From Candidatus Methylumidiphilus alinenensis (GTDB taxonomy: Bacteria; Pseudomonadota; Gammaproteobacteria; Methylococcales; Methylococcaceae): 34,631 nt of DNA. Shown here one piece after another: positions 24,348 through 32,226 of the stretch; positions within the stretch are counted from its first letter, which is position 1, and each line of letters begins with the position of its first letter. Below the pieces are notes generated by a model, which was given only the letters and a program-made list of their open reading frames with translations, had not been told where the DNA came from and searched no databases. Made by a program: the position numbers and the translations under genes. The stretch covers positions 1-34,631 of the forward strand of contig QJPH01000275.1 of NCBI GenBank assembly GCA_003242955.1. Reading direction: 5' to 3'.

Positions 24348-25109
24348 TCAACTGCGGGAAACAATTAACGGCAGACGCAGCACAAAGCCGATAAACAAAC
24401 GGGTGTGCATCCAAGTGAGAAGAACGTTGTCTCGCCAGTAGTTGAAGTGGGAGACTCCGCCTTCCTCTGGACTGAAGTATTTGACTGGAGCAGGTAGGTT
24501 GATCGGTTTGACCCCTCGCCAGCACAGGCGCACGACGGCTTCCGCATCAAAATCAAACCGACGCATCCAGCGTTGGTGCTGCATTATCTGGCGCAGAGGC
24601 TCTATTGGGTAGACGCGGAAGCCGAACAACGAGTCGCCGATCCCTGACCACAAGGTTTCCAAGTTAGCCCATCCGTTGGAGATTTTTCTCCCTTGGATCC
24701 GCAGCCATGGAGCACTGGTGTCAAACACGGGAATGCCAAGCACCATAGCCATGGGGGCACACAGTGATGCGGCCATGAAGTCTGGAATCCTGTCCGCCGG
24801 ATGCTGTCCGTCCGAATCCAAGGTGAGCGCGTGGGTGTAACCCTGCTTTGCGGCCAGATCGAGTCCGTGCAGCACTGCTGCCCCTTTGCCTTGATTGCGG
24901 GGTAGCACGATTACCTTTAGACCCAAGTCATCCCTAGCCATTGCCAACAATTTTATAGCTGTGCCATCCGTGCTGCCGTCCACCACCACCCATACCGGGT
25001 TCCAGTAGCGCCTCGCATCGGCAACGGTCTCATAAACCTTACAGCCGGGGTTGTAGCTGGGAATCAGGACGATGTGTGTGGTGGATAAGGGGACGATACT
25101 TTTGTTCAT
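24348..25109 (-). CDS. Family 2 glycosyltransferase
   Basis: This 253-residue GT-A fold enzyme opens with HIVLIPSYNPGCKVYETVAD. It carries the nucleotide-binding VVVDGSTDGT (about residue 42), RNQGKGAAVLHG (near 75) and the metal-binding LTLDSDGQHP (near 97, DxD-like). It lacks long membrane spans, so it should act at the inner face of the membrane. In E. coli-type aryl polyene loci a GT2 domain and an LpxL-like acyltransferase are fused (ApeJ). Here the two activities are on separate genes in the same run. It follows the PlsC-like gene by 17 bases. A role in attaching sugar to the lipid anchor is inferred from context. Confidence 0.85.
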   Translation of the reverse strand: MNKSIVPLSTTHIVLIPSYNPGCKVYETVADARRYWNPVWVVVDGSTDGTAIKLLAMARDDLGLKVIVLPRNQGKGAAVLHGLDLAAKQGYTHALTLDSDGQHPADRIPDFMAASLCAPMAMVLGIPVFDTSAPWLRIQGRKISNGWANLETLWSGIGDSLFGFRVYPIEPLRQIMQHQRWMRRFDFDAEAVVRLCWRGVKPINLPAPVKYFSPEEGGVSHFNYWRDNVLLTWMHTRLFIGFVLRLPLIVSRS

Positions 25110-25126
25110 GAGGGGGTGAAATGCAT

Positions 25127-25951
25127 TCAGGCGGATCGTGATTCGTCAGTGGCGGTGGCGGGCGGAGGCATTGTCTCCGTCGGTAGCAGCGTGAGGCAGA
25201 CATCGAAGTAGCGTTCGAGTTCGGACATGAACATCTGAACATTGTCAGGCGGATCGAAGCGCCGTCCCAGCCGCATGCGATAGTTGATCGGCAGCGCCGC
25301 ACGCCGAAATAGCGGCCAGGTTTTGCCAAGGAAGCCCGAATCGGTTTCGATGAACACAGTTTGGATAGGCACACCGGCACGCGAGGCGATGAGTCCGATG
25401 CCGCCCTTGAAGGCGTTGACAGGCTTACGCGTAGTTCGGGTTCCTTCGGGAAAAAGCAGCAACTGGCTACCGCGCCGCAAGTCTGCGACCGATTCCCTGA
25501 TCATGCCACGCGGGGAGTCGTTGCGGATGTAGCGTGCCAGGCGTGATCCGGCACCAAACAGGACGTTGTCCATCAGCGCGGCCTTTAGAATGCAGGCTAC
25601 GTTTGGTAGTCGCGAGAGGATCATGACGGCATCCAGCAGACTGGGGTGGTTGGGTGCGATAATCAGCGGCCCTTGGTCACGGAGGCTATCGAGTGCGCAC
25701 AGGTCGAAACGGAAGCCACCCGTTAGCGCAAGACTGGCTATATAGAGGCGGAAGCCCACCATGATGCCGACCCGGCCCAACGGACGTCCCCAGCGTTCGG
25801 GCAGCAACCGGTGCAAAAATATTGCGAAGACCGACCATGCGAGGCATAGGATAGCCAGAAACCCCAGCCCAAAATACAGTACAAGGTATTCATAAGCGGT
25901 GACTAAAACTTGGCGCAGTATCTGCCAGGCATCCTTTTTTTTGCAAACCAT
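25127..25951 (-). CDS. PlsC-like 1-acyl-glycerol-phosphate acyltransferase
   Basis: The start at 25951 (MVCKKKDAWQ) is preferred since it falls one base after the stop of the preceding acyltransferase. The 274-residue membrane-bound protein has one or two N-terminal helices (LVLYFGLGFLAILCLAWSVF). The acyltransferase motif I is APNHPSLLDAVMIL (HxxxxD, near residue 115) and motif III is LLLFPEGTR (near 165). Such enzymes transfer acyl chains from ACP or CoA to a glycerol or sugar hydroxyl. Its position inside an aryl-polyene-like run suggests it helps build the lipid carrier of the pigment; this is inference. Confidence 0.87.
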   Translation of the reverse strand: MVCKKKDAWQILRQVLVTAYEYLVLYFGLGFLAILCLAWSVFAIFLHRLLPERWGRPLGRVGIMVGFRLYIASLALTGGFRFDLCALDSLRDQGPLIIAPNHPSLLDAVMILSRLPNVACILKAALMDNVLFGAGSRLARYIRNDSPRGMIRESVADLRRGSQLLLFPEGTRTTRKPVNAFKGGIGLIASRAGVPIQTVFIETDSGFLGKTWPLFRRAALPINYRMRLGRRFDPPDNVQMFMSELERYFDVCLTLLPTETMPPPATATDESRSA

Positions 25952-25952
25952 G

Positions 25953-26849
25953 TTAATCCCCCTGATCCCAGAAGTCATAAAAGTTGAACCAGTTGTAGGG
26001 TGCTAATTGACAATGCTGCTCCAGTCTGGCGACATAGCGTTTGATCCATTCACGGACAGCAGCATCACGGTTTTGCCTGGGCAATTCGATCCGTTCGGCA
26101 AATCGCTCAAAGCTGATCTCGTAGCGTCCAGGGCCTCGGTGTAGACAATAGAAAAGGATGACTGGGACTTTGAGCAGATGGGCCAGTAGTACCGGTGCAG
26201 TGGGAAAGTATGCAGGGTCGCCAAGAAAATCGCATGACACTCGCTTCCCGCCATGGACATCGCGGTCGCCAAGAATTGCCAACATGCCGCCCTGACCAAC
26301 GTGTTGGTCGATACCAACAAGGGAGTCCGCGGTACCGATGTTAATCACCTTGGCCGCCAGATCAGGATTCAGGCACTCGAATAGTGTGCGGATAATTGGG
26401 GAGTTCTCTTGGTTCACCAAGGCTTTGATAGGCAGATGCCGACGAATGACCCCGAGTCCCCTGAGCATTTCGAAACTGCCAACGTGCGCACCCAGCAGAA
26501 GACATCCTTCCCCCTTGTCCATTTGGGATTCCAACAAATCGAAGCCCTGCACGTTGAGATCGAGAAAATCGGCTCGACCGGCAAACACAAAAACGCGGTC
26601 TAGGATAGTTTGGGCGAAGGTGTGGTAATGATGGAAGGCATCCAGCCAGCCGGTGGGCTTTTCTTTGATCCTCGTCAGATAATTACAAGATGCCTGGCGT
26701 GGCCGTTCTGCGAGTAATAGAAAAAAGGCACTGATCGGGTAGAGCAGGGCTCGAGCTAACCCCCTGCTGAAATTAAGCGCAAGCCAGACGATAGTCCGTA
26801 GCCAAAAGCTGGTTCCTCTTTCCGTCTGGCTTTGCCAATCTTGTTTCAT
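25953..26849 (-). CDS. LpxL/HtrB-like acyltransferase
   Basis: This 298-residue protein has an N-terminal amphipathic or membrane segment (LNFSRGLARALLYPISAFFL). The lysophospholipid acyltransferase core is LLLGAHVGSFEMLRGLG (HxxxxE, near residue 123), with LAILGDRDVHGG (near 190) and FPTAPVLLAHLLKVPVI further on. These match the LpxL/HtrB acyltransferases that acylate lipid A or similar glycolipids at the inner membrane. In aryl polyene clusters this domain is the second half of ApeJ. Here it is a free-standing gene one base from the PlsC-like gene, suggesting coupled translation. Its start lies just beyond the second MITE. Confidence 0.9.
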   Translation of the reverse strand: MKQDWQSQTERGTSFWLRTIVWLALNFSRGLARALLYPISAFFLLLAERPRQASCNYLTRIKEKPTGWLDAFHHYHTFAQTILDRVFVFAGRADFLDLNVQGFDLLESQMDKGEGCLLLGAHVGSFEMLRGLGVIRRHLPIKALVNQENSPIIRTLFECLNPDLAAKVINIGTADSLVGIDQHVGQGGMLAILGDRDVHGGKRVSCDFLGDPAYFPTAPVLLAHLLKVPVILFYCLHRGPGRYEISFERFAERIELPRQNRDAAVREWIKRYVARLEQHCQLAPYNWFNFYDFWDQGD

Positions 26850-26859
26850 TCTGTCGCCT

Positions 26860-27004
26860 CACTGCCATTAAGTTAAGCTAAAAGACCCTCTCCCCCGGCC
26901 CATCTCCCTGCAAGGGAGAGGGGAGAAAAGCCCCTCCCCCCTCGGGGGGAGGGGTTGGGGAGAGGGGGTAACTGGCACGGCAATACCTTAACTTAATGGC
27001 AGTG
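26860..27004. mobile_element. MITE with 18-bp terminal inverted repeats, copy 2
   Basis: The left end cactgccattaagttaag (26860-26877) and its exact complement at 26987-27004 are identical to the ends of the element at 4334-4468. The flanking 11-mers ttctgtcgcct (26849-26859) and ttctgtagctt (27005-27015) agree at 9 of 11 positions, as for a worn target-site duplication. The interior is quite different from copy 1: a C-rich stretch followed by a G-rich one (ccctctcccccggccc ... ggggagaggggg) that can form a long imperfect hairpin. It separates the LpxL-like gene from the ACP gene and removes any tight coupling there. Confidence 0.8.
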
Positions 27005-27048
27005 TTCTGTAGCTTCAGACCGAGCTAGGCATGAAAGGTACACGGTAG

Positions 27049-27315
27049 CTATTTCGTGCGGCGGTTCTTGATGGTTCGCGCCAAGTCTCCAAGCGACGAG
27101 AAGACACTAACATTCTCCGGGTCGTCGGATTTGATCTGGAAGCCATATTTCTTAGAAATGACTAGGGACAACTCGAGCAAATCGATTGAATCCAAGCCCA
27201 ATCCTTCCCGGTACAGCGGTTGCGCCGGATCGATGGCATTCGGATCGGTGTCTAGGTTGAGGGATTGCGTGATTAGCTCTGCGACTTCATGCTCCTGAGA
27301 AGACTGTTGCGGCAT
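27049..27315 (-). CDS. Acyl carrier protein of the aryl-polyene-like system
   Basis: This 88-residue acidic protein carries the phosphopantetheine motif GLGLDSIDLLEL, with the modified Ser near residue 42. The helix that follows (SLVISKKYGFQIKSDD) and the closing FSSLGDLARTIKN match ACPs of the ApeE/ApeF kind, which differ from housekeeping AcpP (DSLD). The ACP holds the growing polyene chain for the ketosynthase pair and dehydratase. E. coli-type loci carry two ACPs; only one is seen here. The gene is bracketed by small mobile-looking elements: the MITE downstream and an inverted repeat pair upstream. Confidence 0.88.
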   Translation of the reverse strand: MPQQSSQEHEVAELITQSLNLDTDPNAIDPAQPLYREGLGLDSIDLLELSLVISKKYGFQIKSDDPENVSVFSSLGDLARTIKNRRTK

Positions 27316-27392
27316 CTAGAGACTCCTTAGTTCTTTTGCGGGTAGGTGAGGCGATAATTATAAGGGGTAACGGCGTTGCAATCGCAAAAAAA

Positions 27393-27495
27393 TGTAAGCG
27401 TTCACTCCCCCTGGGAGCGCGGGCGTCTCGCCTGCTGAATTGGCGGCCAAGATGGCCGCGCTCCCAGGAAAAGGCAGGGGAGGTGAACGCTTACA
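27393..27495. repeat. 103-bp element with inverted ends and internal GC-rich palindrome
   Basis: The ends tgtaagcgttcac (from 27393) and gtgaacgcttaca (to 27495) are inverted copies with one base difference near the inner edge. Runs of six to seven A lie on both outer flanks, as a short target duplication might. Inside are ctgggagcgcgg and its partner ccgcgctcccag. It resembles a small palindromic mobile unit different from the MITE pair. Confidence 0.7.
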
Positions 27496-27505
27496 AAAAA
27501 ATTGG

Positions 27506-28279
27506 TCAGTTGCCACCTTCTGCCGCCAGGAATGTGGCGATGGTTCCGATCACAATTGGCAAGCCCCCCAACGATACTTCGACTCGGTAATGGGTAAGCG
27601 GAGGTGCTGTGGCTTCGATACGCACGGCAGTCAAGAGGGATTGGTCGATAGGCAGACGCTCGGCAAAGAGAACGACATCTCGCAGGGCGACGAGGTAGCC
27701 GATGCGCGGTGTCGCGGTGCCCGCTTCGCGCCAGCGGCGAATCGCCTCCCAGGCTGCTGCTGCCTGTGCCGCAACCTCCAGTCCGGCTAGTGCTGGGGCG
27801 CTGTCACCGAAAACGAGTGGGCATTTTGCAGGAATGCATGCCGAACAGAGGATGCCGTCCTCTGTCGCGTTTAAAATTGCCGTCACCAAACGCATGGGGG
27901 GGCGTTGCGGCAGGAGCGCGTCGAGCGACGGCGCTGGCATGGGGAAAGCAAATTCAGCAAGAGACACCGGCATCTGGTAAGGCTTATGGGGGGGGCCGAG
28001 AATAAACTCGCCGTTAGTGACGAGTACGCCCTCGCGCCTCAAGTCGAAACGCAGGTGTCCGTCGGCGAGTTCTCGCGTGGTAAGCGCAAGGCGATCACCG
28101 GGTAGCACGAGTTGGCGCAGTCGAACGAATGCAAGCCCCCGAAGGATCACCGGACGTAGGGCTTCTCGCGCCAGGGTCTTAATGACCAGTTCAAGCTCTA
28201 AGACACCGGAGAGAATCGGTCGCTCCGGAAAATGCCCCTCGAAATAGGCCCCGCCGGAGGGAATGACGATGGTCGCCAT
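27506..28279 (-). CDS. Fused double-hotdog dehydratase (ApeI-ApeP-like)
   Basis: The ATG at 28279 overlaps the methyltransferase stop as TGATG, so the product has 257 residues. Two hotdog domains lie in tandem. The N-terminal one (residues 1-115) carries AYFEGHFPERPILSGVLELE, which has the FabZ/ApeI GHFP motif with Ser in place of the usual Pro before GV. The C-terminal one (residues 125-257) starts LLPQRPPMRLVTAIL and has LAGLEVAAQAAAAWEAIRRW, as in ApeP. In aryl polyene systems ApeI and ApeP are separate proteins that pair as a heterocomplex to dehydrate 3-hydroxyacyl-ACP. A single-chain fusion would lock the pair 1:1. I infer the same activity here. Confidence 0.82.
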   Translation of the reverse strand: MATIVIPSGGAYFEGHFPERPILSGVLELELVIKTLAREALRPVILRGLAFVRLRQLVLPGDRLALTTRELADGHLRFDLRREGVLVTNGEFILGPPHKPYQMPVSLAEFAFPMPAPSLDALLPQRPPMRLVTAILNATEDGILCSACIPAKCPLVFGDSAPALAGLEVAAQAAAAWEAIRRWREAGTATPRIGYLVALRDVVLFAERLPIDQSLLTAVRIEATAPPLTHYRVEVSLGGLPIVIGTIATFLAAEGGN

Positions 28280-29472
28280 CACGCTTTCTTAGCGATAATT
28301 GCAGCCGCTACAAAAGCGGGATAAGCAATGCGAATCTTAGGGATATCCGGATAGACACGGACATCCTCAAAGCCGTTGCACTCCAAAGCCGCAATCCATT
28401 GTTCTGGTGTCAAGAAGCCCCCATTCGGACGCCAATCTGATACCTGCAAAGGTTCGCGGAACGCGCTCAGCAAATTAAATACAAACTCCAAGTGTAGCGG
28501 AATTCCCGTAAAAGGTCTTACGCATTCGGACATCACCAGCACTCCCCCTGCCTTTAGCGTTTTCCTGAGTTCATGCAGCGTGGCGGCAAGGTCATGGGCG
28601 ACATGTAACACATTGACGCCATAGACGAGCGAATAACTACCTGGCTTGATGCCTGTATCGGCAAAAGAGCGGTCAATGTCAAGCGGCGCGAAGGCGAGCG
28701 GATACCCAGGGTAACGTGCCATCAAGTTTCGCTGGGCGCGCTTAAGGAAAAGGGCTGAAATCTCAGTAAAACAGTAAGAGGAAACCTGCGTTGCACACCC
28801 GGCGGCGGCAAGCCGGTCAAGCAGCGCTTCCGCCCCACTGCCCAAGCCTCCGCCGATTTCGAGAATGGAGACAGCGCCTTCTGGAAGAGCCTGCTCTGCC
28901 GCGATTGCACCCAATAGGTTGCTGATGGCATAAAGTGGGTTACCGTTCGAGAAATATTTCACCCAAGCACTGATACCATCGGCTCCGAACAGAGCCTGCT
29001 CACCGCTGGTCTGTCCACTCAGAACCGCAGGATATTGTTCAGCCGCTAGAGCCATGATCGCATAGGAAGGCATGCATCTGGGATCGTGTACCGCCTGGGA
29101 CTGCAAAATCTCAATCGGATCAAGGGCTGGCAAGGGACTTTCAAGTCGATAGCGCGTCTCGCCATCGGTGCTTACGATGCCGTCCAACCAGCCCCGCGAG
29201 GCGAGCATCGCAAAAATCCATGCCGTAGGCACTCGTGCCACCGTTGCGAGGAGTCCAGCATGAGCAATCGCTTGGTCCAGAGTGACCCCACCCGCCTCTT
29301 GGCACGCTTCTTTGAGTCCTGTGGATTTGAATACCACAAGTGCCAAACGGGCAATGTACTCTTCAAGGAGATCACAAGAGAGGACAAAGGCATCGTCAAT
29401 CAGAGGCAAAATCTCTGGCGGGAATAGTTCCGTGCGGTCATCCCTCCCTTTGCATTGCGATGCGATTGGCAT
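28279..29472 (-). CDS. SAM-dependent class I methyltransferase of the aryl-polyene-like locus
   Basis: The ATG at 29472 (MPIASQCKGR) is likelier than the upstream one because the preceding residues look random, but no good ribosome binding site is seen for either. The roughly 397-residue protein has an N-terminal helical domain (about 1-200). A Rossmann methyltransferase domain follows with motif I VSILEIGGGLGSGAEALL, motif II PLDIDRSFADTG, and SLVYGVNVLHVAHDL with KAGGVLVMSECVRP further on. The layout resembles methyltransferases embedded in or next to polyketide synthases. In aryl polyene loci a methyltransferase alters the aryl head group; that role is inferred. Its stop overlaps the dehydratase start. 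Confidence 0.83.
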   Translation of the reverse strand: MPIASQCKGRDDRTELFPPEILPLIDDAFVLSCDLLEEYIARLALVVFKSTGLKEACQEAGGVTLDQAIAHAGLLATVARVPTAWIFAMLASRGWLDGIVSTDGETRYRLESPLPALDPIEILQSQAVHDPRCMPSYAIMALAAEQYPAVLSGQTSGEQALFGADGISAWVKYFSNGNPLYAISNLLGAIAAEQALPEGAVSILEIGGGLGSGAEALLDRLAAAGCATQVSSYCFTEISALFLKRAQRNLMARYPGYPLAFAPLDIDRSFADTGIKPGSYSLVYGVNVLHVAHDLAATLHELRKTLKAGGVLVMSECVRPFTGIPLHLEFVFNLLSAFREPLQVSDWRPNGGFLTPEQWIAALECNGFEDVRVYPDIPKIRIAYPAFVAAAIIAKKA

Positions 29473-29564
29473 GTTAATTATCAGCAGACTAATGGACACC
29501 GTGCTTTCATGGCAACCCCCTTTTGCCAAGGGGGGCAGGGTAAGTCAATTCGGAATTGCCCTAA

Positions 29565-29888
29565 CTAATGGCCTTTCACTATTGTGCACCATTCGCCAAC
29601 AATATTTAACAAATTCCTCGCCGAGTGGTCCACTGACGTAACCTCTGTGATATTGCCATTTTCTTTTGCCTTACGAACGCTTGCATCGCCTCGCGCCAGC
29701 AAGCCCAAGATGGACTGAGCGCATGCCTTGCCCTCTTTCGATGAGGAGTCAGAAACATTTTTCCCTGTCGCCATGTCACCCCAGATAACCTCTGTGCCAA
29801 GAATGCCTTTTATTGGCGAATCAACGATCATACACCCGCTTAAGCCGAACGCTACAATCATCAAACCTAGCATCGAGCAAGTTCTCAT
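29565..29888 (-). CDS. TRL-like family lipoprotein
   Basis: The ATG at 29888 has AAGGA eight bases upstream and yields a 107-residue protein with a lipoprotein signal peptide (TCSMLGLMIVAFGLSGCMIV; lipobox LSGC). The body reads GTEVIWGDMATG, then KEGKACAQSILGLLARGDAS and EVTSVDHSARNLLNIVGEWC. This is the pattern of the TRL-like small lipoproteins (GKACAxSILGLxAxGDAS), whose function is not known. It would be anchored in a membrane facing the periplasm. It lies 92 bases upstream of the methyltransferase gene on the same strand, inside the aryl-polyene-like locus, and could be an accessory or an unrelated insert. Confidence 0.75.
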   Translation of the reverse strand: MRTCSMLGLMIVAFGLSGCMIVDSPIKGILGTEVIWGDMATGKNVSDSSSKEGKACAQSILGLLARGDASVRKAKENGNITEVTSVDHSARNLLNIVGEWCTIVKGH

Positions 29889-30186
29889 GACTTCATTCCT
29901 TCGGTTAATTTTTCGGGTTTTTGCGTATTTTTGGCTGTTGATATCTTGAAACTGTTTTGTAAGTACGTTTTCACTTTGCTCATAATTCATTGCCGATCTC
30001 CTTCTTCGCCGCCTACATTCCTGAACCGGCGTAACAATATTTACTGCATAGAAAGTATAATGGGCTCGTAAGCCCATATAAAAACGTTATAATATAAATA
30101 AATGTAAAACACAATGGACGCAGATACCTATTTCGTAAATATTTGTCCATCCAACCTGAGAAAGCGACCAAGGCCGACTTATTGCA
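29889..30186. promoter_or_regulatory. Divergent intergenic region upstream of the ketosynthase
   Basis: This AT-rich stretch of about 300 bases separates the minus-strand run from the plus-strand ketosynthase. It has a short hairpin tgggctcgtaagccca at 30061-30076, directly followed by very AT-rich DNA (cgttataatataaataaatg) that could include -10 elements for the plus strand. No full promoter is claimed. Confidence 0.4.
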
Positions 30187-31380
30187 GTGAATCCCCTTCT
30201 TTTTTCAAATTTTACTGCGACTAGCTGCATTGGCCTTGGGCTTGGTCAGACTCTGGATGCTCTCTGCCACCAGCGTAGCGGTTTGCGTCGTTGCCACTTC
30301 GAAACCGTCGATCTTGATACCTGGATCGGTGAAGTACAGGGTATTGACGATGTGCGGATGCCCCCCGGCTTGCGCGAATTCGATTGCCGTAATAATCGTC
30401 TCGCCCAGATGGGCTTGGCGCAGGACGGCTTCGCAGCAGCAGTGGAAGAGGCTGCGGCGCGTTTTGGCCGACATCGCGTGGGCGTTTTCTTGGGTACCAG
30501 CACGGCTGGCATTCTTCAAACCGAGCTTGCTTACCGGCGGCGCGATATTGCCACGGGTGCCTTGCCTGCCGACTTCGTCTATCACGGGACTCACAACCAA
30601 TTCTCCGTAGCTGACTTTACGCGGCGCTTTTTTCGCTTGGCCGGTCCTGCGGTGGCGGCTTCTTCCGCTTGTTCTTCCAGTGCCAAGGTATTTGGCTCGG
30701 CACGCCGTATGATCGAAGCCGGACTGATTGACGCTGCCGTGGTGGGCGGCATCGATTCGTTATGCTTGACAACGTTATATGGTTTCAACTCTCTCGAATT
30801 GCTATCCAATCAGCCTTGCCGGCCATTCGATGCCGAACGCGACGGTATCTCCATTGGCGAGGCGGCGGCATTTGGCCTTCTGACGCGCCCGCCTGAAAAC
30901 CTAGACAGTGATGCAATCCTGCTCCTTGGAATCGGCGAATCCAGTGATGCTTACCACATGTCTTCCCCGCACCCAGAAGGACTTGGTGCCCTTTTGGCGA
31001 TGCAAGCGGCATTGTCCATCGCCGGTCTTGCATCTGAAGATATCGATTACATCAACTTACATGGCACGGCTACGCCGAGCAATGATGCGGCGGAAGGTAT
31101 GGCTGTTTTTGCGCTGTTCGGCGGCGATACCCCATGCAATTCCACCAAGGGTGCCACAGGGCATACACTAGGAGCAGCCGGCGGAATCGAGGCGGTTATC
31201 TGTGCGCTGAGTTTGCAGCAGGGTTTGCTGCCCGGTAGCGTGAATACCCGCAGCCTAGACCCAGACCTAGACATCAACTATCTACTGGACAAGAGACAAC
31301 GGCGTATTTCCCGCGTGCTTAGCAACTCATTCGGTTTCGGCGGTAGCAACTGTAGCCTAGTTTTCGGCCGTGCCAACTGA
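30187..31380 (+). CDS. Beta-ketoacyl-ACP synthase (ApeO/FabF-like)
   Basis: The start is a GTG at 30187. The 397-residue condensing enzyme has the catalytic Cys in AASSACSSSAKVFGSAR (near residue 163) and the two catalytic histidines in NLHGTATPSND (near 290) and KGATGHTLGAAGG (near 325). The closing SNSFGFGGSNCSLVFG is also standard. It is therefore an active ketosynthase. It extends the ACP-bound chain with malonyl units and, by similarity with aryl polyene systems, works as the alpha partner of the ApeC-like protein encoded next. The following gene starts 11 bases before this one ends, indicating coupled translation. Confidence 0.92.
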   Translation: MNPLLFSNFTATSCIGLGLGQTLDALCHQRSGLRRCHFETVDLDTWIGEVQGIDDVRMPPGLREFDCRNNRLAQMGLAQDGFAAAVEEAAARFGRHRVGVFLGTSTAGILQTELAYRRRDIATGALPADFVYHGTHNQFSVADFTRRFFRLAGPAVAASSACSSSAKVFGSARRMIEAGLIDAAVVGGIDSLCLTTLYGFNSLELLSNQPCRPFDAERDGISIGEAAAFGLLTRPPENLDSDAILLLGIGESSDAYHMSSPHPEGLGALLAMQAALSIAGLASEDIDYINLHGTATPSNDAAEGMAVFALFGGDTPCNSTKGATGHTLGAAGGIEAVICALSLQQGLLPGSVNTRSLDPDLDINYLLDKRQRRISRVLSNSFGFGGSNCSLVFGRAN

Positions 31381-32218
31381 GGCTATCTTGCCCACGCGCC
31401 AACTGACCGTCAGCCTGGAAGGCATCGGGCTGCTGGGTCCGGGATTTACCAACTGGTTGACCGGGCAAGCCATTCTCGCCGGACAGTCTGGCTATGTGCC
31501 GCAGGCCACCGTGCTACCGCCATCCACTGCACTGCCCCCGGCGGAGCGGCGGCGTGCCGGCAAGGCGGTCAAACTCGCACTGGCCATCGGCCAGGAGGCA
31601 ATCGTCGCAGCCGGACTCGACCCTTCTACACTGCCGACGGTGTTTTCTTCATCCGGCGGTGACGGTTACAATTGTCACGCTATCTGCGAAACGCTGGCTT
31701 CCGTCGACCGCCGGATATCACCGACCCGCTTTCATAATTCCGTACACAATGCACCCGCCGGCTACTGGGGCATTGCTACCGGTGCCATGCTTCCTGCGAG
31801 CGTGTTATGTGGTTTCGATGCCAGTTTCGGCACCGGACTGCTGGAGACCGTGACTTCGGTGGTGGTAGATAACACCCGTAGCGTACTGATTGCCTATGAC
31901 ACCGATTACCCAGAACCGTTGCGAAGTCCCCGTCCGATTTTCGATGCCTTTGGTGTCGCTCTGGTATTGGCGCCTCCCGGTGGCAAGGGGTCGTTGGTCG
32001 AGATCACGGTATCGCTGGTCACCGAACCCCCCAGCCGCCTGAACGACGAAAATCTGGAATCGCTGCGACAGTCCATTCCTGCTGCCCGAAGTCTGCCGCT
32101 CCTGCAAGCCATCGCCTTGGGCAAGAGTGCACGGGTGGTGCTCGATTACCTCGACACCCTACGGCTGGCGGTAGAGATTGCGCCTTTACTTGAAAAGTCC
32201 TTTGAAACAGTTTTATGA
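31370..32218 (+). CDS. ApeC-like beta-ketoacyl synthase partner (chain length factor-like)
   Basis: The GTG start at 31370 overlaps the ketosynthase end by 11 bases. The 282-residue product is far shorter than a full ketosynthase. It shows only the N-terminal thiolase-fold half: LTVSLEGIGLLGPGFTNWLT, then VFSSSGGDGYNCHAICETLA, HNSVHNAPAGYWGIATG and LIAYDTDYPEPL. The catalytic Cys/His/His set is absent (the position after ATGAMLPASV is not the CS motif). This fits the ApeC family (ketoacyl-synt_2), the non-catalytic partner that forms a heterodimer with ApeO. The tail after about residue 230 is helical and charged. Confidence 0.87.
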   Translation: MPTEAILPTRQLTVSLEGIGLLGPGFTNWLTGQAILAGQSGYVPQATVLPPSTALPPAERRRAGKAVKLALAIGQEAIVAAGLDPSTLPTVFSSSGGDGYNCHAICETLASVDRRISPTRFHNSVHNAPAGYWGIATGAMLPASVLCGFDASFGTGLLETVTSVVVDNTRSVLIAYDTDYPEPLRSPRPIFDAFGVALVLAPPGGKGSLVEITVSLVTEPPSRLNDENLESLRQSIPAARSLPLLQAIALGKSARVVLDYLDTLRLAVEIAPLLEKSFETVL

Positions 32219-32226
32219 TTTGATTC

